Assembly: GCA_038373865.1 (NCBI GenBank)
Contig: JAXGGA010002854.1
Location: 1-64,000, forward strand
From: Uloborus plumipes
Lineage: Eukaryota > Arthropoda > Arachnida > Araneae > Uloboridae
Direction: 5' to 3'
DNA length: 64,000 nt
The position numbers and the translations under genes are program-made. Of the stretch, positions 35,315 to 47,071 are shown piece after piece; position 1 is the stretch's first letter, and each line of letters opens with the position of its first letter. The notes below the pieces were generated by a model, which did not search any database, was not told where the DNA came from, and saw only the letters and a program-made list of their open reading frames with translations.

Positions 35315-35578
35315 AATTGAATCGTTTATTTCGAAAAGGTAACATCTCTATTTTGATCTCCTCTGTCTCTTTAGAAAATTAAACAGCGCACGGTTATATT
35401 TTTGAATGTCATAATCAATGAAAAAATGCTTTTAGTTAAGTACACAATTACTGCAATAATTTACCGAATAACCATTGATTATGACATTCAAAAATATAAC
35501 CGTGCGCTGTTTAATTTTCTAAAGAGACAGAGGAGATCAAAATAGAGTTGTTACCTTTTCGAAATAAACGATTCAATT
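35315..35578. repeat. Near-perfect inverted repeat, 106-bp arms
   Basis: Arms 35315-35420 and 35473-35578 are complementary with about one mismatch; the loop is 52 bp. Inner arm words are TTGAATGTCATAATCAATG and its complement. No target duplication is obvious, so mobile origin is uncertain. Confidence 0.9.
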
Positions 35579-35936
35579 GAAAAACTAGTTAAAGATTGGT
35601 TGAAAAATGTACATTTTACGATGTTGAAATCCAAACATTCATTTCTCGGCTTCTCATTTGTATTTTTTCCTGAGCATATTAATGTAAGCTAAACTCTTTC
35701 AGCAAAATATCCCCCCCCCCCCCAAGACAGATGGAGACCGATGTACGCTTGAAAATTGCTGTTGGAACCTTATCATAGAAGCTACCGATTGAATGTAGTA
35801 AGAGACCAACAGCAGTTCACAGTTATGTACTTTGCTCTGACTTCCTATTTCTATTCTGAGACATATCATGAAAATGTTTTCTAGATACAACCTAGTGCCT
35901 TTTATGTAAAATGTTGCAACCCTATAATGTTAAATA

Positions 35937-36095
35937 CAGTGAAGCACCGTATATGCGTTTTTGAGAGGACTATATAAAAAAAAAGTACAAATGAAAAAAC
36001 GCATGATCGGTATACGTTAATATGTCGTTAATATGTATTGGACTCTCTTGGGACCGATTAAAAAATGTTTAGAACAAATAAACGGAGCTTCACTC
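35937..36095. mobile_element. Degenerate pogo-like MITE, 159 bp
   Basis: Left end CAGTGAAGCACCGTATATG after TA; the right end, reversed, is GAGTGAAGCTCCGTTTAT, with the flanking TA decayed to CA. Subterminal TGGGACCG resembles other pogo/Tigger MITEs in the window. Confidence 0.6.
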
Positions 36096-36617
36096 CACGG
36101 GGCATAAAGACCATTACGTTTGTTCAGGTCGGTAACATAAAAAGTAAAATTAAACAAGTGAAGAAATTCCTTTTAAGTTAATAGCGATTTGTATCTTTGT
36201 TAAAATCAATGTTAAATCGCGGTTTTTGTTTCAGTTCAGGATGAAGTTGGTCACCTTCAGGGATGTTCAGATATGAACTGTGGAACTCTGCAGAATTCTA
36301 CGGAACACATCTTGAAGACTTTTGTTCTCATTATTATGCACCCTCTCAGAAAAATAAGACATTAAAAACGTTTAGAAAGTTATATTCTTAGTAAAACTGC
36401 AGTGTAGCGAACGTGTTTCAATTTTCTTATTCGAAAGAAAATTCGATCAACGTAATTTGAAGACGGTACACCTGCACGAAAAGAAGGAATCATTTAACTT
36501 GAGTTCGTGCACAACAAGTTAACTAAAAAAGTGCTACACTGTTAAAATTTTAAAGGTAATAAACCTTCATTAAAAGTATTCTCAAAAACTTTTCACGTCG
36601 AAATTTCCTTCTCTTAC

Positions 36618-36627
36618 CATTACTCAT
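36618..36627 (-). CDS. ci: Ci proposed first coding exon (10 coding bases)
   Basis: Reads ATG AGT AAT G, then the strong donor G|GTAAGAG. Its phase (one base) matches exon 2 exactly, giving MSNGIPLQFP. An in-frame TGA lies 60 bases upstream of the ATG, so translation in this frame cannot begin earlier on the same exon. A micro-CDS first exon after a 3.4-kb intron is plausible, but an alternative first exon farther upstream cannot be excluded. Confidence 0.55.
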
Positions 36628-36674
36628 AGATCTAACAGCGTTATTTGCACCAAGAGCGCACTCCTCATTTGCAT
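36624..36674 (-). promoter_or_regulatory. Upstream ORF overlapping proposed ci start
   Basis: A 16-codon frame (MQMRSALLVQITLLDL, stop) whose TGA overlaps the proposed ci ATG as ATGA. If the first exon is right, this uORF is in the leader and could lower or regulate ci translation. Position depends on the start call. Confidence 0.4.
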
Positions 36675-37020
36675 ACAGCAGTTCTAATCAGATCAAAAAC
36701 TCACGGTCACTGTCAGCAAATGTCAAACCGCATTAGAACAAGACCAAATTTGAGGAAAAACACATCAGCCTGCGTGAGCGCTCACGCGTGAAACGTTGAG
36801 ATCTTTGAGGAAACGAAAAAAAAAAGAGGACCAAAAAATCTATCTCCACTGACACAGCAGACCGGTGTCAAGTTGCCGAATTTGCAATACTATCTCTGAG
36901 GTATCAATCTTTCTGGCAACCCTTAGCAGTGCTCTGACAGAACGTATCTATCAAAGGCCGAATTCGCAGAAAACGTGCCTCGGGGTTGGGAAAGGGTGGA
37001 AGTGGAGAGAGAAGGGGGGA
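36628..37020 (-). other. Proximal upstream region of ci
   Basis: Probable 5' leader and promoter area of ci. Includes octamer-like ATTTGCAT (about 36667) and an imperfect palindrome GCGCTCACGCGTGAA. No clear TATA box. Confidence 0.4.
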
Positions 37021-37024
37021 GGGG

Positions 37025-37265
37025 TGCATCTTAATAACAATTAAGACTTGATCGAGGCAGGTGCGTTCCTCACTTGATCGGCCCTGACAAGGACCAACAG
37101 TACAATTACGCGTAATAAACACACGATGGCTCCTCCCTTGCTTGTTGGCCACATTACGGATCCGATTACGCTTTTATTTATTTTGGTGGCAGCAATTAAA
37201 TAACATGTCTTGGCAATGTTTTCGTTCCCGCGGCTAATGCTTCAATTACGATTAAGATATGTATT
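37025..37265. promoter_or_regulatory. Candidate homeodomain-motif cluster upstream of ci
   Basis: Within about 240 bases there are some ten TAAT/ATTA cores, several in extended forms: CAATTAAG, CAATTACGCGTAATAA (37103-37118, containing the palindrome ATTACGCGTAAT), CATTACGGATCCGATTACG, CAATTAAAT, GCTAATG and CAATTACGATTAAG. Local GC content is higher than the surroundings. It lies 400-640 bases upstream of the proposed ci start. Inference: a homeodomain-responsive enhancer or promoter element. Confidence 0.45.
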
Positions 37266-38460
37266 TATTTAAAGCAAATACGTAGGCGACCTGTCAGCGA
37301 ATAAATCATGTAGATAAGGGCTGTGTGGTTTGTTAGAGCACGCTTCCTGGAGTCGATCCCGTCTTAAAACTACTTCTTATCAAGAATATTAAAAATAATT
37401 AGAAAAAATAAGTCAGCGAAAGTTCCCATCCATTCGTTGTACCGCAACAAGTAGAAATTTATTTTATTAAGAAGCAGTCAGACAGGTTAAGTATAAAATG
37501 TATATTAGTTTTAACAACATCAAAATTAAACGTAAATAATGATTTTAAAAAAATGCATACAAGTATCATCCGAGTAAACGAAAGGAAATGTATACCTACA
37601 ATTCTTACTGGTTTTTACAAAAGTGAACTTTTTCATTAATAGAGATTTTTGAAGGATAAGTTATATACATTTATTTCTTTATGCTAGCAGAAAGAAATAA
37701 ATTTAAAAATAAACAAAATTACCAACATAACGGATTTAAGCGGCCACCAGAACTCCTACCCTTTTCTAAAAATCCTTGTGACATCTCTTCCAAGAGAAGT
37801 TTTGTACAAAACAAAAAAATTTTCAAAAGACGAAAATAAGAAAAAGAAAACTAAAGCTTTTTTTTTTCCAAAAAAGTGAGTTGTTCTTTATTAATTACTC
37901 AACCATCATAATTTAAAAGGCCCAAAATCTAAATTTTGCTGCAATTCATTTTTACAGATTTTTTTTTCCCCAATGCTGTAGTTGTCAAAAAAGTTAAAAA
38001 TTTTGTTCCTGCAGGGTTCTACTAATGAGCTCTGGCATTTTTTTTATGAAGGTTAAACACTGATATCTCCTCATTTTCCCCAACATTTTTTCCCCCGGAG
38101 ATAGGACTTTATTTCTTATGTCGGCAGTACTGAAGTGAACTTTATGATGCAATCTTGTAAAAAAATCGGCCTATTATTTTCCCAACCATTATTGCTAGCT
38201 CTGCTATTCTGTAGAAATTGTAATTGTAAACCATCAATTAACACAAAGCTGCAGAGTCGGAGGGCAAATGATTAAACCCGACTCCTGGAATTTTACAGCC
38301 TCGGACATCAAGATTTCCTAAGTTAGTAATTGTTTTATGCCAGTAATTTTCTACGAAATCGTTAACATTCCTATGGAAGTTATCTGTTGATAATGTAATC
38401 AAATTCTTGTTACATAAGCAGGGTTTTAAGAAATAAGAGCTGAAATAATAAAATTTAAGC
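37266..38460. other. Intergenic, nothing recognised
   Basis: AT-rich with T-runs. A tRNA-like A/B-box pair near 37320-37362 is too closely spaced to be a tRNA. Confidence 0.5.
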
Positions 38461-39250
38461 CCCCAACAACTCATATTTACGTAAAAGAGGCGCTGCCATT
38501 GCCTAAACACGACGCACTCGGGGCCGGGCTTTCGCTCGCTGTGCTTTGTGTGACAGCAGGATCTGTTTTTATCGTCCACGAACAAAAAAGTTGCACATCT
38601 GCTGTGACGGCAGTCCTCGGAATTTGGGGAAATGGCGCCTCCAGGAGAATGAGCCAAAGAAAAGAAAGAGCGCAGGCTGATTGAGGCTGAAAGCGAAGGG
38701 GCGTCCAAGAGCAAGGCAATTATTATGTTCCCAAACCAGTTCTCCATAATGACTTCATTGCAGCAGGGGGAAAATTGAGTTATAGCCGGCACGGCCATAA
38801 ATCAGACTGCACGAACACTGGCTGCTTCCACAAGATTCCAAAACGCCCATCGTTCTTCCTTTCTTTGTGTTGGTATGGGCATTGCAGTGGATGTCCTGGT
38901 CCTGGAGATGCAACAGCACAGGACGCTCGACGAGAGACGGCTTGTTTGTTTGGTTAATAACAGGTTTGGTACCGAAGTGAGAAACCTAAACACCTAGCGC
39001 AGAGACGAAGCGATTCGGTCCGGTAGCTTAGATTGATCACTTCCTCTCCTAAAACAACAAGACGAATGCGATTCGAAGAAAATGAGCGACCGCAACCAGA
39101 AGCACTGAAAGGAAGGTGGTCTTTTGAAACCAGAAGCCACCAATGGTAATTCGCAGTGGTACAAGACGAGAATAAGTGAGCGGGAACTGAATCGCATTTT
39201 TTACCGAAAAGTTCCCAGAATTGACCTTTCATCCCAGACTTCAATTAACA
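38461..39250. other. GC-richer island upstream of ci
   Basis: Roughly 790 bases clearly richer in GC and CpG than the flanks, with multiple overlapping open frames on both strands (longest 186 codons, minus) but no family resemblance and no consistent coding strand. Best read as non-coding: a candidate enhancer, or a non-coding first exon/promoter of ci. Confidence 0.45.
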
Positions 39251-41809
39251 TTTCGGAAGGTACAGAATAATTTCAACGTGTCAAGAGAAAAATTTCATAG
39301 CAAATGTGTGTCCGATTAGTAAATTAGTTTTCAACTAGACTATAACCAACCAATTTTACAAAAAAAATTGTTGTTAAAATAATATGCAAAAGCTAACGAA
39401 AGCACCTAGCAATCCTGTGTTTTAAAATGCAGCATATTACTTGGAAGTTAAATTATTTCCGACTCAGAAGAAAAGCTAGATGGAGCTAACTGCGCAATTA
39501 AATTTTTTAGAGAGTTGGGGGGTGATTTGAGAGAGTTTTGATCTCATTTTGGAGGTGCTCCGCAGTATTTGAGGGAAGTCATCGCCTTTTGTGGGAAATG
39601 TACAAAAAAAAAAAAAAAAAAGTCATTAGGACCTGAAATTTACCGTTTGTCTTTCGTAGAGAGTACCAAATTCAATATTTTTAAAAATTTGCTGAAATAA
39701 ACTACTACCTGCTGTAAACGAGAAACTAATCAAAGAGCATTTTTTTCTGCCTTTTTTTGTTTGGTGGTCTTTTAAATCTTTTTCCTAGCCTTTTCTGACA
39801 GTGTAAAGATCAGGATCTCCTTAACGGCTTTGACAGATTACCTGTTGGATGCTAAAATGAATGATGCGTAGTAAACATTCGACACAAAAAGGCTCTTTCT
39901 TTAACGACTGAGCCATAAAACATTTAGAGGAGCATTTAGTCAGTTGAAATTACGTAATAGAATACTTAATGCATTAAATATCATCCTATATCATACAAAT
40001 CCAGAGCTTGCTATCGGAAAACTGCACTTATTCGAGCAATTGGCTTGGCACGTAATATCGTATTGCACAATAATAAATCCGTTTCATGTATGAAACACCT
40101 ACTGTGTTCCGTAATTGATTTTTCCCCCTCGAGTTTTTGGAAATTCAAATGTAATCTTTTCATTTCATACTTCAAGAATTCTTGATGTTTTAATGAATAA
40201 GATATTCGTTACAATGATATACATTGAAAAGAGAGTGAGAGAGAACGGCTTTCAAACATTGCAATGCAGGTTATTATTTCAACGTTTGGTTGCGCAAAGA
40301 TATTTCGTAATTACTAAGTGAAATGATGTTCGGTTCAGTGAGAAATTTTCAAATCCTATCACTTAAATAGTTCAAATCAAAATGTGAATGCATTTTATAT
40401 ATAATCAAAAATATGTTGCCGAAAGAAAAACGAAGAGAGGGAGAGAGAGATTTGCTTCAAGATTCAAGTCAGTGCGTGCCTCGCATTGGAATTTTCATAG
40501 TTTCTAATCCTTTGATTGGTTGCTTTCTTTATCGACATTAAAGAAGGCGTGGTTGAGGTATGGCCAATTCTGACGTAACACATAGTTTCTTTACTTTGCA
40601 TCATATTTGTCAATATATTTCAGACTCAAGGCAAGCCTCTTGTCAGTTTGGTCTCTGTCCATCCCCCCGCCCTTCTTCCCTGCAAAACTTTTTTACTACT
40701 TTGATTTAGAGCCAGACACTTCCAACGGTCGGGCCCCTACGTTCTACTAGACTGACATAACTTTTCGACGGCTCTGCACATATTCATACATTCTGTTGTT
40801 GTGTGCATAACTTATCATTTAGTGAGAACAGAACTGCAGTTGTCCTTGACAATACTAAAATTGCCATGCTCAATATATTTGACATGCTGCACATTCAAAA
40901 CATGTTTACCAAAAAATGAATTACACTTACACTTCGTAGTGTTTTAAACAGAACGACATTAATTTCATGGCTATACGTTTTTCTCCCTTTTTTTTTTATT
41001 TTGTTACGTGGAGAACATTGTTGCTATCAACTGGGGAGATTGTTGCAGCAGAGATGACTACTGTCAAAATTCAAGAAAAAATATGTCTGCGCCTGATAAG
41101 TTTCATGATTTAAAAAAATATTCATCTTTTTATAGTTTTTTATTCCTAATTAGGTTTATATTATTTATAGCATAGCGTTCAAAGATTATATGTTACGCAG
41201 GCATGTATTAATCATCTAATTATAAAAAAATTTCGAGATAGAAATTGTCAGCTTGTTTTTAATAGTTCTAAACTACCAAACACAAAAAAATATAAAGCCA
41301 ATGTGACAACAATTGGATCAATGTAGAAATATTAGATAAAAAGAGAGCTAAACACTTCATTGGAAAATTAGTAATAGAGAACTAAGAGCAAACGTGAGAT
41401 AACGAAGCTCGTTATTTTGTGATTAATTTATTTTATTTATTTATTCATTTTATAAGACAGCATGAAACGTAGTTCTTCCTGATAGTATTGCCAAAATAGT
41501 TGCTACAGAAAAGGGAAAGATATTGCCAAGAGAGAGAGAGAGAGAGACATAGAGAGAACTACCTCCTCCTAAGTTAAGCCCTAACCTCCACTTAAAGAGG
41601 GTGTGTGAGACTTGACAAGAGTTAATTTTTCGGCATAGAAATATCTTAATTTCTTTCATTTTGAAGGTTGCAACTGCATTTTAGTTCATTAGATGGTTAA
41701 TCTTTTTCTAGCAGTAGTACATTAAAATATTTTTCAGAGTGAAGATAGGCTTTAGCTAAGAAAATTTATTTATGCCATTAGTAAAATGAATTTGGAGTTA
41801 AATGTACAT
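39251..41809. other. Intergenic, nothing recognised
   Basis: AT-rich with A- and T-runs and AG microsatellites (about 40435-40450 and 41528-41548). No coding, RNA or transposon-end evidence. Confidence 0.5.
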
Positions 41810-41817
41810 CTCTCGGT

Positions 41818-42248
41818 CAAGGGCGGATCCAGACATTTTTCAAGGACGGAGCTTTTTTTTTTTTTTTTAAACCTCTTCTTTCATATATTATTTACATGCT
41901 TGGGAAGAGGGAGAAGCTGCCACATTATTTTTATTTAAAAGAATAAAAAATATAGAGATTTAGCTAAGAAGCGTATTAGTTTCCTTCCATTATCAACATT
42001 ATTCTAAAATTGCATTTATAATAATTCTGGGGGAGCGTATTGTAGAACAACTAACATAATCGAAAGCTATCAAAAATTTCGTTTTGGGGACTTCAGTTTC
42101 GAAACACTACCACAGAAAAAAAACCTGAACTCTATAAACTTACATCAAAGATGGATAAAACTTGCATTTTTTTGACTTCAATTCCAAAAATTTTCAGGTG
42201 CAAGGTCATTCAAGGGTCAGCGAAACCCCCCTCATGCATCCGTCCTTG
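41818..42248. mobile_element. hAT-type MITE, 431 bp
   Basis: Perfect 8-bp duplication CTCTCGGT (41810-41817, 42249-42256). Ends CAAGGGCGGATCCAG and (reverse complement) CAAGGACGGATGCATG are inverted repeats. No transposase. Confidence 0.88.
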
Positions 42249-42256
42249 CTCTCGGT

Positions 42257-43503
42257 ATTGGTACCACATACTCCAGATATGATGAAGATATAAATCCATA
42301 TCCACATATGTAAATACATCGAATTCTCAAAGTCGGGTGGATGCATTTGTCCCCTTTTGACACCCTCAAACGAGCGGCATGCCCTCTCTTTACGGAAAAT
42401 GGTTTTATAAATTTCGAGAGAGAGATGGAGAGAAAATAAAATATGAAATTATTCATTAAAAAAAACCTGTTCTGTCAAATTAAAAAAACCTGTTGAAGAG
42501 ACAGAATTGCTGTAAACAGCTCGAAAGACAGAACACAAATTCCAACAGAAAAAGAAGATAAGAAACGGAACTGGAAGATGAAGACAAGAATGAACCATTG
42601 CAAGATTCTGTGGGCGAGGTTCTGGCTCAGACATAAATGAAGACGGATGGACAAAGCAAAAAACTCAACAAGTGGAAGAATACAACAATCAACGACGGCG
42701 ACAGATGATGTGGTGAATAAAGAAGGGTACATAGAAGGAAAGGGTATGTGTGAGGACACGAACTTCGGTTGGAATGAATTGTTTTTCTTCATTCTTTCTT
42801 TCTCTTTTTTTCTTATTCTTGGTCATTACTTTCTATTTCAAGATTTTTTTTTCTTTTTGTATTAATTATTTTGTTGATTCTCTTTTTCTTCTTTTCTAAA
42901 GACTCGAAGAAGCAAGGGTTGCAAAAAATAAATGTCGTAAATGCTTGTTCATGAGGTTGAAGAATTTTTATAAAAATTTGGAAGCACTTGAGAAAGGGAG
43001 ATCTTATTTTAGACTTAGGGGGGAAAATGTATTTATTGAATTTCTGATTCTCAAGATTTTAACTCTAAAAGAACATAAGTTTTGCACTAGAATACGGACA
43101 TTTTTTGTGCACAAAACTAATAAATAGTGACATAAATTACATGAATGGGGTCAAGTTTTGTGAATATTGATTCAGTAGATTCTGTATAAATGGAATTGAT
43201 ATATGTGTCTCTAAGGTCCATTCTTTTTCAAAATTTGAAAAATATATTATTCAACTTAGAAATATTTGCATAATTAATGACATTGCTTACATTTAATCTT
43301 TAGTTAAAAAGTAATCTAGAACAAAAGTAGCAGTTGGCAGTATGAATGCATTTGCGATGTTTTTAATAGAAATTACAGAACATTTTAAAACAATCAGTTT
43401 ATATTATTTATTCACGCATTTAATTTGGCAATACAAAGATTCGGAAGTCTCAGTAACATCAGAGGTTCTCGAGTACATATTGTAACTACTGTATTTTATT
43501 TTA
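42257..43503. other. Intergenic, nothing recognised
   Basis: AT-rich. Short direct repeats of AAAAAAACCTGTT (about 42462 and 42483). No supported gene. Confidence 0.5.
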
Positions 43504-43765
43504 TTAGATTAGATAGTAATAACCTCAGTTTCCTCTCCCTGTTTGGAGGCAATATTCAATTTTTGCGAAATCACCTTAAAATAGTCACACTTTATTAAAG
43601 AACATTGATTCATTTTCATTGTCTTTCCAGGAGTAATTCCTTCAATCGTGTTACCAGATTCCAAATTACAAATGTATTTCAAATCATATCGTATTTAAAT
43701 AACTGAGTTTATTAATGTATTTCAATTCCTCGTTATTCTAGGTGAGTGTTATTCACTAAAAAGAA
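43504..43765 (+). repeat. Inverted duplication, copy 1
   Basis: This block matches the reverse complement of 48015-48245 over about 230-250 bases: shared words include TTTCCTCTCCCTGTT, GGAGGC.ATATTCAATTT, CAATCGTGTT.CCAGATTCC and CTCGTTATT, in the same order. Copy 1 has extra inserted bases and is more AT-rich. No terminal repeats or target duplication seen, so its origin (unknown repeat or duplicated regulatory DNA) is open. Confidence 0.8.
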
Positions 43766-43825
43766 GAATGCACAGCAAAAACAATGGTTTCTTCCTTCCC
43801 AGCAATGATCCTCCAGAAATTTAAA

Positions 43826-44613
43826 TCTATATATATAAAAGAAAGTCGTGTTAGTTACACTATTTATAACTCAAAAACGCCTGTACCGATATGGCTAAAA
43901 ATTGGTGGGTAGGTAGCTTAGAGCCAGGAGACGGACATAGGCTATAATTTATGTGTGTCAGTTACATAAATAGAAAAAATGTCTTATTGACTTCGCCTTT
44001 TTACGAAGCCTTTTTTCACACCTCCATGGCTGAGCGACATAAAGCACACGTTCTGGCAGTTTCCGGAGCGCAGTAAACAGGTTGTAAGTTAGCAGTGCGT
44101 TGACTGTTATTTGACTTTTTTGTGAAGTAAATTACAAACAAACGCGTTACTTCTCTTGAAATTTATATGTGATAAGCTGTCAGAAACGATTGCTCATTCC
44201 GAGGATCCCGATGATCCCAACCGATATGCAGTTTGAATTTAAAAGACTTAAATTTCCGATACGTCTTGCATTTGTCATGACCATAAACAAATCACAAGGC
44301 TAATCCTTAAAAGTTTGTGGTTTGAATCTAAAACATCACTGTTTTTCCCATGGTCAATTATATGTGGCATATTCACGGGCCGGAAGACCATCTGCGTTGT
44401 TTGTTTTTGAACCTGATAATAAAACAAAAAATGTTGTGTATCACAAGGTACTTAAGTGAAGAGCAACCTATGTACTGAAATACAGAAACAATAATGAATG
44501 ATTAATGTAGTTTTTTTTTTTGTATTTTTTAATAATAAAAAACTTAATAATAAATTCAAAAATTTGCTTATATATTGCCTTTAAGGAGGAACAGAGTTCG
44601 CCGGGTCAGCTAG
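43826..44613 (+). mobile_element. Truncated Helitron, 788 bp, with helicase remnant
   Basis: Begins TCTATATATATAAAAGAAAG after A and ends CGGGTCAGCTAG before T, the Helitron arrangement. The 3' half carries part of a PIF1-type helicase on the same strand. Rep and most of the helicase are missing, so it is a deletion derivative that kept both ends. Confidence 0.9.
44204..44458 (+). pseudogene. PIF1-like helicase C-terminal fragment (Helitron)
   Basis: One frame reads IPMIPTDMQFEFKRLKFPIR, LAFVMTINKSQG, an in-frame TAA, then KVCGLNLKHHCFSHGQLYVA and YSRAGRPSALFVFEPDN, ending at TGA. MTINKSQGQ (here the Q codon has become TAA) and GQLYVAxSR are conserved motifs V and VI of PIF1/Helitron helicases. 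It is a dead fragment. Confidence 0.9.
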
Positions 44614-44676
44614 TTGATATATAAAAATGAAAAATGAATGAAATAAATGTTCTTGTGGATGTACCGGAGTACTGCA

Positions 44677-45375
44677 TGGCATAATTGTTGCAATATCGCT
44701 CATAATTCATTTTTTCCTGCACTCATATTAAAATGAATTTCCTGGGCCTTCTTCTGAAGCGTCAACTACAACTTTACGGATAAATCAGACAGTACTGTGT
44801 TAGGTATTTGATATGCTTTGGAAATCAGATTTAATTAAGTATTTGACGCAGTATTTCCTTTGATTAATTTATTTCCGCTGCTCTAAGTCTTATCCTTCTT
44901 CTCCTTGAGTTCAATTTTTTCTCTAAATTCTAAAACTTTCGTTAAGGTAGGAAATGCATACTTCGTGCAGTATTTGCTCATTCATTTTATTTCCATGTTA
45001 AGTTTTTTGCTCTATGCTCGCATTGGAATGAATTTCCTCAGCCGAAGCTTTGCTTGCAATTTTATGAACAAACCCGGAGTATATGAAATACTTGGTGCAA
45101 TACTGTCCACGAGTTCTTTTTTTCTTTTTGCTCGCTTTGAAATGAATTTCCTGATCTCATGAAGATTCAACCGGAACTTGATGAATGAACCGAAGTCTAT
45201 GATTCTTTGGAATATTTAGCGCAGTATTGCCCATGATTCATTTTTCCTGCAGAGTTTTCTTTTTTGCTCGCTTTGAAGAGAATTTCTTCATCTACAGCAG
45301 ATTCAGCCACAATTGTATGAACTAACCAAAATGCATGATTGTGTGAAATACTTGGTGCCCGTGATTCAGTTGCTA
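44677..45375. repeat. Diverged tandem repeat array, about 115-150-bp units
   Basis: Four to five units share the order TTGGTGCAGTATTG, CATGATTCATTTTTCCTGC, GCTCGC.TTGAAATGAATTTC, a variable stretch, ATGAACAAACC and GTGAAATAC. The GAATTTCCT core sits at about 44734, 45029, 45144 and 45290. Begins 64 bases after the Helitron end. Confidence 0.75.
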
Positions 45376-45599
45376 AGGCAAAGTTTGCTCCGCTTATTGC
45401 TTCACTCAATCCCAAAGCTTCAACCACTCTTTTAGATGTTTTTTCCAGGCTCGTCATTTGGGCAATCAGGGGGATCAATTGCCTCTCCTTGGATAAAAAA
45501 AAGATAATGTAATTATACATTTTTGCATGAATGTGATGTTTTTCCCTGAAAATGCATTGAGTAAATGCCTCCCCGGAAAGATTTGAAATGACAGGCCTG

Positions 45600-46070
45600 G
45601 CCCTGTCCACCATTTGAATTCAGCATTTCATTCTGCTCCAGTTCCACGTCAAAAGCTGTGAACTCGAGGAAGGAAAAACATCCCAATTAGGCACACTTTT
45701 CACCAGAGGCGCCACCTTATCACAACTCCCCCACCAACAGTCCCCCTTCAAAAACCTTTTATCTGTGAGGAACTTCTCCGGGATGGGCGATTGACAAGCA
45801 ACTACCAGCGGATAAAAGGGCCTTACCTTATCTCCTGGCCAAAGTGGATGAAGCGCTCCCGAAGTAAAGGAGGAGGCAAGAGGAGGAATCTTTTCCATCT
45901 TTTTGCTTCCTCCTTCCTAACAGCTGCAGAATGCCGGGATGCGGGATAATTATAGCTCTCGCACCCCGCAGATCACACTTCCTCTTTTCCTCTCCGTCGC
46001 CTGCGGAGAGCATCGGCACTTGGAGGTTTTGGGGCTTAGCGAGAAATCATTCTCTTTTGATGAGCCAGAT
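45600..46070. other. GC-richer island
   Basis: About 470 bases with raised GC and CpG inside AT-rich DNA; open frames occur on both strands but none resembles a known protein. Candidate conserved non-coding or regulatory element. Confidence 0.4.
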
Positions 46071-47036
46071 CGGTTTGCTGGCATTAAAACCTGTTAATAC
46101 AGTTTTTCACTGCTTGCATGTTTGAGAAGATGATTTCTCAATGAGGAATTTGCGAACGAACTATTTTAGAGACTTCCTCCAGTAATTGAGTGTAGATGTT
46201 CTTGGTTGCTGGATTCCAAATTACTTCACTTTTTTTTGAGAATGTCCCTTAGTTTCTCTTAGTCGCCTCGGCACAGGAAAAAAAAGTAAAAGAGTAACGA
46301 TGATTTAATAATAATAACAGAATTAAAAATATTGATTGTAGGTTATCGTGTTATGTCAGTAGAATTTTTTATCGACTGTTATGAATCTATTGAATCCCGC
46401 TGGTTTTAAATTAACCCATTCACCTCGCTATCCCTCGGTTTAGATGTGGCCAATTGTTTTTTAAACAGCTAAACTTTAGCACACGCATCGCCCACGTGAG
46501 AAAAAGGATATAATATTTATCAACTACGTATTTACTGTAAAGCAAAACATTTATTTAACATAGCAATACGACTGATTCAAAATAAACATAATGATGAAAA
46601 CTGAATTTCAATGAGTTGTATAGTTTTGCTAATAATAGAAATTAAATGCAAAAAAGAAATGTATGTTTTTGAGATTGAGCAGATGTACAAAGTTGTTCGA
46701 GGAAATGTTTTTTTCCCCGGAAAATTCGTGGAGAAGCTTCCCCTTTTCTGCGGTTTTCGGAAGAGATAGGCAGGAAAAAGGTCCCTTCCTAACTGACCCT
46801 TTCTAAGAAAATTGCGGGATCACTTCCGGTGTTTTTCTGACAATTACTTGGACGCACGATAAAAATTACATTTCCCACGGTTTTTTTTTTTTTTTTAGTA
46901 CCGAACTCGGATCCTCCTGGTAGCACGGAGAAAATTTTCAGTATTTAAAATTCATTTGTCAGTTGTGTAACTTTTCTTCTTTTTTTTATGGTCCACATCG
47001 GTAAAGAATTGATTCTCACCCCCCACCCCACCCCAC

Positions 47037-47071
<35 letters not shown>

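Larger units (their letters stand above)
33169..36617 (-). other. Proposed first ci intron, 3.4 kb
   Basis: Contains a GA microsatellite (about 34094-34117), C-runs (about 34276, 35711), a strong inverted repeat (35315-35578) and a short pogo-like MITE (35937-36095). No further exon is supported. Confidence 0.6.

Noticed and set aside
37318..37362. tRNA-like A and B boxes
   Set aside because: Boxes are only about 25 bases apart, leaving no room for an anticodon arm.
38238..38798. 186-codon minus-strand open frame
   Set aside because: No recognisable domain; overlapping frames on both strands in a GC-rich patch explain it; no splice or start context.
45197..45613. 138-codon minus-strand open frame
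   Set aside because: Runs antisense through the tandem repeat array and low-complexity sequence; no family resemblance.
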